64,000 nucleotides of DNA from Oscarella lobularis (taxonomy: Eukaryota; Porifera; Homoscleromorpha; Homosclerophorida; Oscarellidae), in NCBI RefSeq assembly GCF_947507565.1, contig NC_089183.1, forward strand, positions 1,488,001 to 1,552,000, given 5' to 3'. How positions within the stretch are numbered: the stretch's first letter is position 1; each line of letters starts with the position of its first letter. The notes below the pieces were generated by a model. The model searched no databases. It was given only the letters and a program-made list of their open reading frames with translations, and was not told the DNA's origin. Of this stretch, positions 21,136-32,689 are shown piece by piece. The position numbers and the translations under genes are program-made.

Positions 21136-22080
21136 TAACAGCTGCGTTGTCGGGCCTTCGACCTTGTGGGCAGCCACCGGCATACCCAACGCTTCGCACG
21201 TCGTCAGAGCAACGCTCTTGTTTGCGGCGCCCTCGCGCGATCTGGGCCGTCCAAAGAACAGGTAGTCGTCGAGATAGTGTAGTCCCGATGAAATTCCCCG
21301 CTGGTACATCACCCATAGTAACGCATCCGCCACCGCCGAAAAGATAATAGGTGCCGACCGCAGCCCGAACGGTAGAGCCGTGTCCGCGAACGCTTGTCCT
21401 TGCCACCGAACGCCCAAGAAGTGGCGATCCGCCGGGTGCACAGGCACTACCCGGTAGGCGCTTTGAATATCCAGCTTGACCAACTGCGCCCCTTCGCCTA
21501 GCAACGCGCAGCGTTGAGTCGCCTCGGCGACGCGCACGTACTCGGTGGAGCAGCTCTCGTTTGCAATAAAGTCGTTCACGCTCCGACCTCTGGGCGCTGA
21601 GAGGTTGACGATGAGCCTCCACTTCTGTGGCTGGCCGGGCGGTGTATTCTTTGGAATTACCTCAAAAGGGCTTATCCACAACGCCTCCACCGCGTCGTCC
21701 GGTAGCGGGCCCAACACGCGTCCTGCGGCCATTTCGGCTGACAGAAATTCGTCGACTGCCGCAGGATGTAAAGCGGCTGAGCGAAGGATGCGACGGGGTG
21801 CTCGACTCCTTTTGGTCGCAGCGCAACCGATCCGGAAGCCGCTAGATAGTCCCCTGATCAGCCACGCCGCGAAGCGGGAGTCAGGGAATCCCGCGACCGC
21901 CTGCTGCCAGGCGGAGAGGCGCAACGGGGAGGAAGACGCTCTTGCCCACGCATTGTGACGCACCACCGGTGGTCCACTAGCATCATCCAGAGCCGCGAGC
22001 GACGGCCACAGCCGGTATTTGGCACCCTTAAGGCCGCAATCCCCTACGCCAAGAACAAGAGTGTAGTTTAGTCCCTAATT
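21130..22080 (-). pseudogene. DIRS-like retrotransposon reverse transcriptase (3'-truncated)
   Basis: The minus-strand frame is open from about 22080 (no ATG needed; first ATG 21966). RT blocks: SPFEVIPKNTPPGQPQKWRL, IVNLSAPRGRSVNDF, LVKLDIQSAYRVVPVHPADR, TALPFGLRSAPIIFSA and catalytic LHYLDDYLFFGRP. The stretch LPFGLRSAP-x-IF followed by YLDD with SVND upstream is typical of DIRS/Ngaro-like RTs. RNase H, methyltransferase and tyrosine recombinase should follow but are absent: the frame runs into an (ATTG)n microsatellite at 21135. The upstream neighbour on the same strand is its gag. Dead copy through truncation. Confidence 0.8.
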
Positions 22081-22305
22081 TTTTTTAAATGCCCGTTTGC
22101 GGAACTCTGGACGGCCTGCCACTGCTGCTGGAGGGAAGTCCACCGCCGCTTCCCCACACAAAGGAACAGGACAAGACAAAAAACACACTGACCACGCTAC
22201 ATCGACAACTCAACCCTCTCCAACACGCATGCGAAGTGTGCAACACGAGCACCAGCCGTACATACTGTCTCGTCCGCTACCTTACGCTACCATGGTCTTC
22301 ACTTG

Positions 22306-23971
22306 TTAAGCTACCGCTGAACGAGCGACCTGCAGGGTGGTCGGCGCCTGTCCCTGCGCCGGTCCCAGCTTGCATTCGCGCGCTCGGTGTCCTTTTCCGC
22401 AGCGCGCGCAGCTGTGCTTGTAGGCGCATGGCTGATAGTGGCAGCCTTTTTCGGCGTAATTGTACAAGCGGCACGTTGACGTCTTCCCATTGCTGCCCGC
22501 ATTTTCGCTATCTGTCGCTCGCCACGACGCCCAACGGTCTTCTGCCGTGCGCAACGCGCACTGCGATGTGACGTGGTCGCCATCTGAGTTGACGCAGAGC
22601 ATGCATCTTTTAGGATTTGCGCCGTATAAAAACGTCCAGCTATGAATCCAGGAGTTGAGAGTTGACCACACGATGTTCGGGTCTGCGGCCGCCTGCTGCC
22701 GAAATTGGGTGTCATATTGGCGCCACCCCTCAGTGCCGCAGCGCATGGTTTCGCGGACAAGAAGACGCAGGTAGGCCTTTAGCTCCACCGCTAGTTCGGG
22801 CCTAAGCTGAAGTTCCACAGCTGCGAAGGATGCGAAGGCTTGAACCCAGGCGATGATCGAACCTGTCGAAGCTGTGGGCGTGACCACGCTGACGAACCGT
22901 AGTCGCGCTCGCTCTCCCGGCGCAAGAGCTCCGCATTGTCGGCCAGTAGCTCCGCAAAATCGACGAATTGTCGGGCCTTGATTTTTGCGACAACTCGCCG
23001 CAGCACCGGTGGCAAGGAGGTGCCCATCATAAAAGCCGTGGGTGTTGGCTTGGCTCGTTTCGCGGGATTTTCTCACAAGTCCCAAACAAAGCCGTCGTCC
23101 TGCTGTGGGGCAAACGCCACGCGAGGCGGCAGCGCCAACGTCGCCAGGCCGTTCCACGCACCCGCTGGATGCAAGGCGCCCAGACCCTGCCCTCCATTTG
23201 CTGCCGACGGCGTTGCTCCTGCTTGTTGTGTTGGCGGTTGCGCGCCCTGCTGCTGCTGTAGCTGCTGCTGCTGCAGCTGCTGCTGCTGTAGCTGCTGCTG
23301 CTGCAGCTGCTGCTGCGGTGCGGGCTGCTGGAGAGTTGCCGCCAGCTGTTGCTGTTGCTGTTGCAGAGGAACCGGCCCGGTTCGCTGAACCTCTTGTAGA
23401 GGTGACCGCTGCGTACGCGCTTCAATAAATCAGACTCCGTTTAAGAGCTCTCTCGTGCGAACAGGACAGCGCCAAACCAAAACAACGCGCCGGACCGCCC
23501 ACCGAAAGCGCACTGGAGTGGTGCCAGAGGCGACTCCTGTGGGAACCGCCACTGGCGCAAAGGGAGACCGCTCGCGGTTCGTGCGATAGGAGGGGAAGGG
23601 GGAGGAAGAGCGCGTCGCTTACCTTTTAGGTAGTTGGCCAGCTGTTGCGAGACAATGTTCGACACGATGTCGTGGAGTGCCACCGGACAAAGAACGGGAG
23701 TCGTCGCCGTATTTGTGCCTGTCGCCAACGCGGGCGGGGCCACGGTCGCTGCGAGCGCGTGCGTCGCCGACGCGGCGGAGCGTGACGGTGTTTGCGGAGG
23801 CCCCATCTCATTCGTCGAGGCGCGGGAGGTCGCCGCCGCGGAGGCGCTCTGTCCGGCCGATTGTATGGTGACCGCGACGGTCGGCGTTGTCGAAGCCGTA
23901 GGCTGGGTAGTAGTAGCCGAAGCGGCCGGTTGGGCCGCGGCGTTCTGCATCGTTGCGTTGGCTTGAGACAT
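22306..23971 (-). pseudogene. DIRS-like gag with poly-Gln tract and zinc knuckles
   Basis: Starts at ATG 23971 with an Ala/Thr-rich, low-complexity N terminus, runs through a (LQQQQ)n tract at about 23250-23365, and continues in a second frame ending at 22306. The C-terminal part has CRLYNYAEKGCHYQPCAYKH followed by SCARCGKGHRARECKLG. A C-x4-N-x3-GC-x4-C-x3-H knuckle joined to a C-x2-C-x4-H-x4-C knuckle is the arrangement of DIRS-like gag proteins that package element RNA. Two or more frame changes and an in-frame stop near the joint (about 23090) break it. Plus-strand frames in this GC-rich region are artefacts. Confidence 0.7.
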
Positions 23972-24106
23972 GACGAGATCGCAGAAAAGGAAAAATCGGA
24001 ATCGGACAAAGGGAAGCAGCTCGCGTCGTCTGGGAGGCGAATGGGCGCGTGCCTACTCTCCGCCTCCTTTATGCTCACGCGTGCCTAGCGCGCGCTCCGC
24101 TCCTTC

Positions 24107-24165
24107 GGCGTCATCAAATACGTTTCGGCTCTGCGTTTAACCAATAGGGTCAAACTCCACTATAT
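24107..24165. repeat. short block shared with 531-573
   Basis: Contains GTCATCAAATAC and AAACTCCACT, as does 531-573. It lies upstream of the DIRS-like gag on its own strand, so it may be part of a promoter or terminal repeat. Similarity was judged by eye and is limited to about 40 bp. Confidence 0.35.
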
Positions 24166-25012
24166 TCCCCACTGGCGGCACATGACGGCGTTTATATTAA
24201 CGAGCGACTGCAGGTGACGGCGTTTAAATTAATCTGAGTCGTCACGTGACGGCGTTTACATTAACTAGTGACGGCACGTAATGGCGTTTATATTAACAAG
24301 TGACGGCACGTGACGGCGTTTACATTAACCACTGGCGGCACATGTAGGGGTTTATATTAAAAGGGGAAAGGAAAGTGACGGCGTTTATATTAATCTGATC
24401 CGTCACGTGACGGCGTTTACATAAACCACTGACGGCATTTATATATTATAATATGAGCCGTCACATGCCGGCTTTTACATTAACCTATGACAAAACGTGA
24501 CGGCGTTTATATTAACCTGTGATGGCACTTGACGGCGTTTATTAATACCAGTGACAACAAGTGAGGGCGTTTATATTAACAACAGGCGGCACATGTTGGC
24601 GTGTTATTTACAAGTGACGGAACATGGCGGAGTTTACATTAATCTGAGTCGTCACGTTTATATTTAACCCTGTCGGCACATTGCGGCGTTTATATTAACA
24701 AGTGACGGCACGGGACGGCGTTTATATTAATCTGAGCCGTCACGTGACGACGTTTCATTAACAAGTGACAACACGTGAAGGCGTTTACATTAATCTAAGC
24801 CGTCAGGTGACGGCTATCTATTTACAATTGACAGAACATGACGGCGTTTATATTAATCTAAGACTTCACGTGACTGCTTTATATTACCAAGTGACGGGGC
24901 GTGACGGCGTTTATATTAACCAGTGACGGCACTTGACGGCGTATATATTAATCTGAGCCGTCACGTGACGGCGTTTACGTTGACCAGTGACGGAACGTAA
25001 CGGCGTTTATAT
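24165..25012 (+). repeat. ~32-bp minisatellite, GTGACGGCACGTGACGGCGTTTATATTAA type
   Basis: Roughly 25 degenerate tandem units of about 30-35 bp with a core GGCACGTGACGGCGTTTA and TATTAA. Two alternating spacers occur, one of the AACAAGTGACGG type and one of the TCTGAGCCGTCACG type. The palindrome CACGTG (an E-box core) and the heptamer TGACGGC recur throughout. Non-coding. Confidence 0.9.
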
Positions 25013-27545
25013 TAAAAATGAGGTCCTTTTAGGAACGGGGCCACGTTAATTTCGTTTATTAAAGGAAAAGGCCGCTAGAAAACCTTTTCTGCATCAATTT
25101 GGAGCTATTTTGACTGATTTAAAGCAAAAAACGAGCGAATAATTATATAGATCTAAATGAGGCCCCTTTAGGAACCCGGCTACGAAAAATTCGTTTATTC
25201 AAAGGCAAATGCAGGTTTTCTGCATCAGATTATAGCTACTTCAACTGATTTATAGCAAAAAAGAGTTATTAGTTTTATAGACGAAAAGGGGCCTCAATAG
25301 AAACCGGGCTGCAAAAATTTATTTTATTTAAAGGAAAAGACAGAAATTTCTGCATTTAATAAGAGCTACTTTGACTCATTTATAGCGTAAAATGTGAGAT
25401 TAATTGTTTAGATAAAAATGAGGCCCCATTAGGAACCTGGCCACAAAGATTTCGTTTATTTAAAGGAAAAGGAAGCAATAAAAACGTTTATTTGCATAAA
25501 TTAACGCTTTTGCGACTGATTTAGGCAAAAACGAGCGATTAGTTATATAAATGAATTTCATCAAATTATAATTGCATATTTTTAAGCTATAAATCAGACG
25601 TAGAAGCTCTTAATTAATAGAGAAATTTCTGCCTTTTCCTTGAAATGAACGAAATTTTCGTGGCCCGTTTCCTAAAGGGGCCTCACTTTTATCAAAAAGT
25701 TTATCGCATATTTTACTCTCTAAATCAGTCAAAATAGATCTAAATGGATGCAGAAATTGCTGCCTTCACCTTTAAATAAAAGAAATTTTTGCAGCCCGGC
25801 TCCTATTGAGTCCCCATTTTTCTATATAAAAGTAATTGCTGGTTTTTTCTATAAATCACTCAAAGTAGCTCCAAATTGATGCAGAAAAACGGTTTCAATA
25901 CCGCCGTTGCTTTTAAATAAACGAAATTTTTGCGGTCCAGTTCCTAATGGGGCCTCACCTTTATCCAAAAAATTAATTGAATAATTTACGCAATAAATCA
26001 GTCAAAGTAGCTCTTAACTAAAGAAAATGCTGATTTTGCCTTTGAATAAAAGAAATTTTCGTGGTCCGGTTCCTAAAGGGGGCCTCAATTCATCCAAACA
26101 TATTAATTGCATATTTTACGCTATAAATAAGTCAAAGTAGCTCTAATTTGATGCAGAAACGTTTTCATTGCTGCTTTTGCCTTTGAATAAACGAATTTTT
26201 CGTAGCTGCGTTCCTAAAGGGGCCTAATTTCATTTATAACTAATCGTTCGTTTTTGCCATAAATCAGTTGTGGTAGCGTTAATTTTATGCAGAAAAACGT
26301 TTTTATTGCTTAAATTTCCGTCAAATAAAGGAAATTTTTGTGGCCCGGTTTATAATGGGACCTCATTTTTATCCAAACAATTAATTAATCTCATATTTTA
26401 TGCTACAAATGAGTCAAAGTAGCTCTTATTAAATGCAGAAATTCTGCCTTTGCCTTTAAATATAAGAAATTTTTGCAGCCCGGTTCCTATTGTGGCCCCT
26501 TTTTCGTCTATAAAAGTAATCGCTCTTTTTTGCTATAAATCAGTTGAAGTAGCTCTAATTTGATGCAGAAAAACGTTTTCATTGCTGCATTTGCCTTTGA
26601 ATAAGCGAATGTTCGTAGCCGGGATCTTAAAGGGGGCCTCATTTAAATCTACATAATTAATCGCTCGTCTTTTGGTATAAATCAGTCAAAATAGCTACGA
26701 ATTGAGGCAGAAAAATGGTTTCTATCTAACTTTGCCTTTAGTAAACGAAATTATCGTGGCCCGGTTCCTAAAGGGGCCTCAATTTATAGGCAAAGGAAGA
26801 AATGAAACTGTTTTTATGATTCAAATTGGAGCTACTTTGACTGATGTACAGCAAAAAACGAGCGATTAATTTATGGATAAAACTGAGGCCCCAATAGAAA
26901 CCGGGTAGCAAAAATTTTGATTATTCAAGGCAAAGGCAGCAAAACGTTTTTCTGCATCAAATTACAAAAAATTTGACTGATTTATAGCAAAAAACGAGCG
27001 ACTAGTTTCATAGATAAAAATGTGGCCCAATAGGAACCGGGCCGCCAAAATTTCTTTTATTTAAAGATAAAGGCAGCAATTTCTGCGTCAAACTAGGGCT
27101 TTATTGACTTATTTATAGCGTAAAATATGCAATTAATATGTTTGGATAAATTGAGGCCCCTTTAGGAACCGGACCACGAAAATTTCTTTTATTCAAAGGC
27201 AAAGGCAGCATTTTCTTCATTAGGTAAGAGCTACTTTGACTGATTTATTGCGTAAAATATTCGATTAACTTTTTGGATAAAGGTGAGGCCCATTAGGAAC
27301 TGGACCACGAAAATTTCGTTTATTTAAAAGCAAAGGCAGCATTGAAACCGTTTTTCTGCATCAATTTGGAGCTACTTTGACTGATTTATAGCAAAAAACG
27401 AGCAATTACTTTATATAGAAAAATGGGGATCCAATAGGAACCGGGCTGAAAAAATTTCTTTTATTTAAAGGTAAAGGCATCAATTTCTGCATCAATTTAG
27501 AGCTACTTCGACTGATTTATAGCGTCAAATATGCGATTAATTTTT
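25013..27545. repeat. ~134-bp satellite array with two internal inversions
   Basis: About 18 units of roughly 126-143 bp. The unit carries GAGGCCCCTTTAGGAACCGG, CGTTTATTTAAAGGCAAAGG, GGAGCTACTTTGACTGATTT and AGCAAAAAACGAGCGATTA. Plus-oriented units start near 25013, 25156, 25283 and 25415. From about 25560 to 26785 nine units run in the opposite orientation. From 26880 five more are plus-oriented (26880, 27016, 27150, 27284, 27418). Sequence variants CTTTAGG, CAATAGG and CATTAGG recur in a partly ordered way. The array ends exactly in the stop codon of the truncated gypsy-like frame. Confidence 0.92.
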
Positions 27546-28514
27546 TGGATATTCTCCCTCGACCACGATTCCTTCCTCAGCGACGCCAACTTCGGTTCCA
27601 GCAGAGATCACGACGGTTTCGCTACCGGAATTCAGCAACAGGATCGGTACGTGCTTCTCGTCGTCCGGAGTGACCAGCGCATCCGCCATCGCCCAATTCA
27701 ACGCGTCGCGCTTTTTCTCATCTGGGCCGACCATCACGGGACCGTCAAAAATACCGTCCATGTCCAACTGCCCAACGGAAACCATTTCTTTCCCCGGAGC
27801 CAAACGCACTGCAGTGAGTAGCCGGACGACGGCTTGGTCCGTCTTCTTCGCCTTGGTCTTTCCCTGCTTCTTCTGGTCAGCATTCTCTTCAGCAGACCGC
27901 ACGTTGGGAGCAGCTTCCGGAGCGACAGTTTCCGTTTCCTGACGTTGATCCTGTCCTCCCGCCTGTTTCTTCGCTGGTTTCCGCTCTTTACGCTTCTGCC
28001 ACGTCCGTACGTCGGAGTGATAACGGACAATTCCTAGCTGACTGCACACACCTTCGGACAGCAGCAACTGGTCATGGGCGTCTACCTTAATGTACACCGG
28101 CATGATCAGCGATTTTCCGTCGAATTCAATCTCCAAGTCCATTAGACCGTCCAATCTGAATTCCTGCTGTGCGTACGTTCGCGGCACCTTATCAGGCGCC
28201 CGACAATCCCGTCGGCGCAATTTTGCGGCGGCAGCCACGCGCTTAAACAGCTCTCCTCCAGTAATGGTCAGGTCGGAACCGGTGTCGATAATTCCATACG
28301 CAGGGACTCCTTGGATTTGTACCCGGGCGCACTGACTCGAGCTCCCTTTGTCAGCAACCCGAATAGTTCGGACTTCCGCGTCGGTTGGAAAGAGGGCATC
28401 CAGACGAGCCGTAGCCGACTCGGCCGTCACTTGTCGAGTTCCAGCTTTTTTTTCGTCAAAGCCTGCGAAGCACTCCGGCCACTGCTTTCGCTCTCGCGAC
28501 CACGGTTCGGACAA
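27537..28514 (-). pseudogene. gypsy-like retrotransposon aspartic protease region (3'-truncated)
   Basis: A 325-codon minus-strand frame. AYGIIDTGSDLTITGGELFK holds the catalytic Asp of a retropepsin (DTGS), flanked by the usual beta-strand pattern; later DHLLL-like and LGI strands follow. It continues into a charged linker and ends in GEYPKN and a stop that lies within the first bases of the satellite array. Reverse transcriptase, RNase H and integrase that should follow are missing. The preceding gag lies on the same strand and overlaps in another frame, as in retroelements using frameshifting, although a mutation is equally possible. Confidence 0.75.
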
Positions 28515-29331
28515 TCTCTGCTGATATGTCCCTCGTCACCGCAGCCATAGCACTTGATAGGCTTTCGCGGCGCTTGTGGGCGGAACGAACCCTCCGACGA
28601 CTGCTCCGACTGGACGGTAGCGTCGACTTCTCGTCGGTACTGCCTCCTCTTCCTTATCTCGACGAGTCGATTTTCTTCGAATTTCGCGGCTTGACAAAGT
28701 TCCGAATACCGCTGGCACCCCGAGACTTGTGGAGCGCGAATTAATTCCTCTCGCAGGCCTTCGCGCATCTGCATAAAAAGCAACGCCTCCCTCGTCTCGG
28801 GCGGCACTTCGCCCCTGTGAGCAATCCGGTATGCGCGTTCGACGTGTCGGATGTAGTCGCTCACGCTCTCCGTCTTCGCTTGCATGAGGTGACGGAAATT
28901 CCTGCACAGCTACGAAGGGATTGACCGGGTCGATCCGTTCTCGAAGCTTTGCCGTTCCCACTCCCATGTCGCTTTGCTCTTGTTTAGACATTAGCGTCCA
29001 TTCCTGTAGTGCCTTCCCCTTGAGGTGCCCTTCGAGCTGCATTAGGTGTTCTTCTTCGTTCCACCCGTTCCACTTCGCGGCACGCTCCACGGTCGGCAGC
29101 CAGTCGTCTAACAGGATTTCGGGATCCTCGGCCGAGAAATATTCAATCGGGCGGGGCTTTCCGTCTCTTCCTCGGCGCCTCCTGCCCAAGAACGGGTGAT
29201 GCACACGTCGAACTCGTGCTGTCCAAGGTCGACGGTTCTTCCTTCACCGTGACACTCACGTTCTTCCTCCGCGGAGCGATCACTTTTTCCTTTCGGCGGG
29301 GCAACGCCGACATTGGCGTAGGCGTTCGCAC
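28427..29331 (-). pseudogene. gypsy-like gag: capsid and CCHC nucleocapsid
   Basis: Frame pieces give a capsid-like region (PEILLDDWLPTVERAAKWNG, EEEHLMQLEGHLKGKALQEW), then, in another frame, the major homology-like part (VSDYIRHVERAYRIAHRG, LLFMQMREGLREELI) and the zinc knuckle CYGCGDEGHISRDCPNRG near 28540. The CCHC knuckle binds RNA. At least one frameshift near 28870 separates capsid halves. 29143-29331 adds a basic, Pro-rich segment. Confidence 0.75.
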
Positions 29332-29368
29332 CGACGATGTTCCACCTCCGCTTCCCGTAGGCGGGCCC

Positions 29369-30167
29369 TCACATTTTTGCAGACGCTTTCTTAATTAAGG
29401 CGTCCACCTCCGCTTCGTTGCGAAGGTTTTCTTCACACCTCCGCAACTGCAGCTCGTCACACCGCGCTCTCAACCGGGCGTTTTCTTTCTTTAGCCTAGC
29501 GAGTTCCTTCGCGCTCCTCGCTTCAGCGACCTTCGTAGCGTCGCGAAGCCGTGTTTCGAGCCGCTTCATCTCCTTCCTCAGAGCCCGTACCTTTTCCCAA
29601 AGCGCGTCAACTTCTCCGGGGGTCTTCGGCAATACGCGCGCCATCAACGACGGACTCGCGCCGTCCTCCTCTCTCCTTCTCGCGACGTGATACAGGAAAG
29701 GGCCTTGACCATCCTGCAGGTAGATATTCCCGCTCGGGTCGAGTCCCACTTCAACAGCTTGCGGATTCCGACCCAGCGCTCCCAAGCGCTCGCAGAGCCA
29801 ATTCGTCGTAACCGCCGTCTCTGGAGGAAGACTCGGGGCCTCCAGAGACTCCTATAGCATTGCCGCTACCACTCGCCGATACTGTTCCCGCAGACGCGAC
29901 AAACGAATACCAACCCACTCCGTCTTTGCGTGGGGGCTTGGGTATTACTCCCTCTTCGTCGCCGTCCGACTCGGACAACAGGGTCAGCTCGCTCGCTTCT
30001 TTAGCGGAATCGCGCCGATCGCGCTGATTCCTCTCTCCTTCATCTTCATTCAGATCGAGTCCGGAGAGGCTCGACGGACTCGATCTCGGCGGGACCTCCA
30101 TTGTAATGGGTGCCGTATACCGTTGAAGGTTGAACGACACCTCTTCATCACTCTCGTCTTCCATCAC
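29369..30167 (-). pseudogene. gypsy-like gag N-terminal region with coiled coil
   Basis: ATG 30167 opens an acidic 138-codon frame (MMEDESDEEVSFNLQRY...) that ends at 29751. An overlapping frame, 29369-29785, encodes a coiled coil with heptad pattern (VRALRKEMKRLETRLRDATK and ARLKKENARLRARCDEL). Together with the capsid pieces below it appears to be one gag polyprotein split by frame changes. The ATG is about 63 bp inside the LTR-like repeat, a normal leader spacing for a compact LTR element. Coiled coils in gag mediate multimerisation. Confidence 0.6.
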
Positions 30168-30230
30168 TTTATTAAGCGCTTACACGTACACTCTCACAGT
30201 CACACACCAACTAACTCCAAACATTCTCCT

Positions 30231-30431
30231 ATATAGTCCCAGGTGGACAGACCGGTAGGCGTCTGTCCAACCTACTCGCACGCCTACACTAGCCCTTACA
30301 ACTCCACTTATCTACTTACTCCTTACGCGAGCTATTCTTAGCTACCCTATTGTGTGATGGCATGCGCTACGGCGCATGCCCATACTCAGTTGTGCTCTAC
30401 GCGAGGAGCCAAACGGGTCTCCTCGTTACAG
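30231..30431 (-). repeat. LTR-like repeat, copy B, 5' of gag
   Basis: Homologous to 12034-12239 in the same orientation. Its position directly upstream of the gag ATG on the minus strand makes it the probable 5' LTR or part of it. No second copy exists on the 3' side because the element is truncated by the satellite array. A primer-binding site could not be assigned. Confidence 0.6.
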
Positions 30432-30710
30432 TATACTTTTTACGTATCCCACTTGTCATTTTAGCGAGGCAAGGAAAAGAACCGTAAAGAGGCAAGAAAG
30501 AAGCAGAGCAGATGGCCTTCCGAGCGTTTAAAACTCCCGGAGTTATCCACTCGAGAATCCCGTATAAAAGCCGCGGCTACAATTCGCGGGCGGCTTATAT
30601 GCAGAAACATCTAGAAAAATTGCGGCTTTTAATCGAGGGCGGCTTCTAATGGAGGGCGGCTTTTATTTGGGACTTTACGGTATTCACGTTATCTGCTTCA
30701 AACCTGTCTA
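30432..30710. other. non-coding, short GCGGCTT repeats
   Basis: At 30570-30665 the motif GGGCGGCTT recurs (30589, 30644, 30655) within a GC/AT-mixed stretch. No gene is seen. Confidence 0.4.
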
Positions 30711-31396
30711 TTAGTTCCTCGAGCAACAAGCATGATCGATACTATCATGTTCTAAGTGTGAAGACGCTGAGTTCGATTCTTCAAAATGACGGAAAGAATA
30801 AAGACGACAGCTGACAGAGGCATTGTCGCCGTCGCTGGATTCTGAGTATCGCTCAGGAGAAGTAATCAAATTTGAGATCAGGTGGAAAAGCTGTGGTGCT
30901 GCAGAGCGCATATAGTTGACAAATGTCAAAAGAACATCGTCGGACAGTGAGGGCCACTTCAGACGAGTCGAGGCTTCAACTTCAGAGACCAAGTGGCCGG
31001 TGACGCTCATCCAATCAACGCCTTGGTGAAAGAGTCCAATTTACTATAATCAAAATATGTACCAGTATCTAATGTACCTGCAGAACAAGAACGCTTCTGA
31101 TCAGTTATGGAGGATTTGGCACACGACTGAGATGCTGGATCTTAAAGTCGGATCAGTACCAAAACTGAATTTCCACCATGCCACGCCTTCTCAACATCAT
31201 TCGAAAGATCAATGTAATGGTACGATCCCCGTACTCGCTTTCCGCTTGATCGAGGAAAAGCCTTCCGAACTATGAAGCCAATCTCACTGTCCGATAGTGT
31301 CTCCCCAAACTGCTTCCGTAAGGCGTCTTGGACGACGAGAAAGGGAACAGTAGAAGACTCTGGCCACTGTGAAAGCCTGGAAATGCCTTTCGTCAT
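30711..31396 (-). pseudogene. exons of unassigned protein with RFX-like DNA-binding segment
   Basis: Minus-strand exon 31250-31396 reads FGETLSDSEIGFIVRKAFPR, SSGKRVRGSYHYIDLS. An LS-x-x-EIG-x-x-V-x-x-x-FP followed by KR-x-x-G-x-Y-x-YI recalls the RFX winged-helix DNA-binding pattern, but the match is partial. An intron with a TTCTTGTTCTGCAG-type acceptor seems to lead to a second frame, 30711-31010 (WPSLSDDVLLTFVNYMRSAA PQ...), which I do not recognise. A multi-copy transposon-type protein is possible. Confidence 0.35.
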
Positions 31397-31399
31397 CTG

Positions 31400-32689
31400 C
31401 GTGCACGTCTAGTCCCTGCAGAGTGGTTACCATCTCGCGCGTTCCGATCGAAAGTCGCTATCAATCGAAATCGCCGACATCTTTTGGCTGACTGCGAATG
31501 CGCACTGGGGATCAAGGACACTGATTAGTTGTAGCCAGTCAATTGATCGTTTGAGCGCAATGGCTCAATCTTCGATATTCTTTTGTGTTCGCGCACGCCG
31601 TCTTTCTCGTAGCAAATCTTACACAAGCTAAAAAATTTTCATTGAGGCTAAAGCTACTCGACATTTATAAGCCTAAAAGACAACAACTTACACCCTGAAT
31701 GGTATTTTCTCCACTCGGCGACGGTCCTGAAGTTGACCTCGTCCCTAAAACTGCAGTCCCAGTCGTCGTTTGTTATAGGTTTTGTCCTAAAGCGCTTCTT
31801 CGAACGCTCAGACGTCATTTTCGGCCGGCGCAGCTGAGATGTAAGCGGTATGAATCGTACTCATGGTTTCTTTTACAGGATAGTAAAGTCCCGGGCAAAA
31901 ATACCTCTCAGCTTCTCGAGCCTTATCTACTAGAATGAGCAAACGTCCCAAGAAGTACAGGCAGTGTAGAGGCATTTCGGAAGCAAAAATTCCGAAGACG
32001 ACATGCAACTGGAGAAAGGCATTGAACGTTCGTAGCGCGGAACGTTTGGGTGAAGACGACCTCGAAGTTACTGTTATGGAAGGGTATTGGCCGTAGGTTG
32101 TATAGCTGTATTGCAGTAATCAGGTATAGGTGGGCGTGTAGAAGCTATATATGTAGTATCTATTCTAGATCACTTTATCAACTCATTAGCAAAATCTTAT
32201 GATGGTGTATATGTTTAATGTTTAGGTGGCCAATTTCTCGAGCTCAATCCGAACACTGATGCTCTTTATATACGGCTCTGCGCAGGATGGTTGTCTGACG
32301 TCACATATTAATTAAATTTTTCTAAGTAGTGTCTGCGCTAAGAATTTCCTTCCGGAAAGGCAAGTGCGCTAAACAAACACTTACAATTGCTTTAAATTAA
32401 CAAATTTTTTTTCAAAATGTTGGCCAGGTTGGGAGCATTCCAACGGTGCCACACACCGTCATACGATCAATAATAAATAAGATATAAAGGATTAACAAAA
32501 ATCGCGAACGACGTTTTCACCAACTTTTTCAAAACGCCCATAAATATTTTAAAATGCAAAATTTGTAAAACAAATATAGGTCCATTGGAAAGCTTATTAA
32601 ATTTCCTATCTAACGGTGCTGGTCTCAGCTCAAAATAATCAATATTTAAGAAGTTATAACGATTCCTAACTTTGGGCATACCTTCTACT
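31400..32689. other. intergenic, no supported gene
   Basis: No exon, transposase or long repeat was identified. Short open frames at 31699-31938 and 32467-32679 lack motifs. Confidence 0.4.

Noticed and set aside
22936-23428. Plus-strand Cys-rich frame (CCCCSCCCCSCC)
   Set aside because: It is the reverse complement of the CAG-type poly-Gln tract in the DIRS-like gag.
23626-24088. Several long GC-rich frames on both strands
   Set aside because: They overlap the Ala/Thr-rich gag N terminus; only the minus-strand frame starting at 23971 fits the element's layout.
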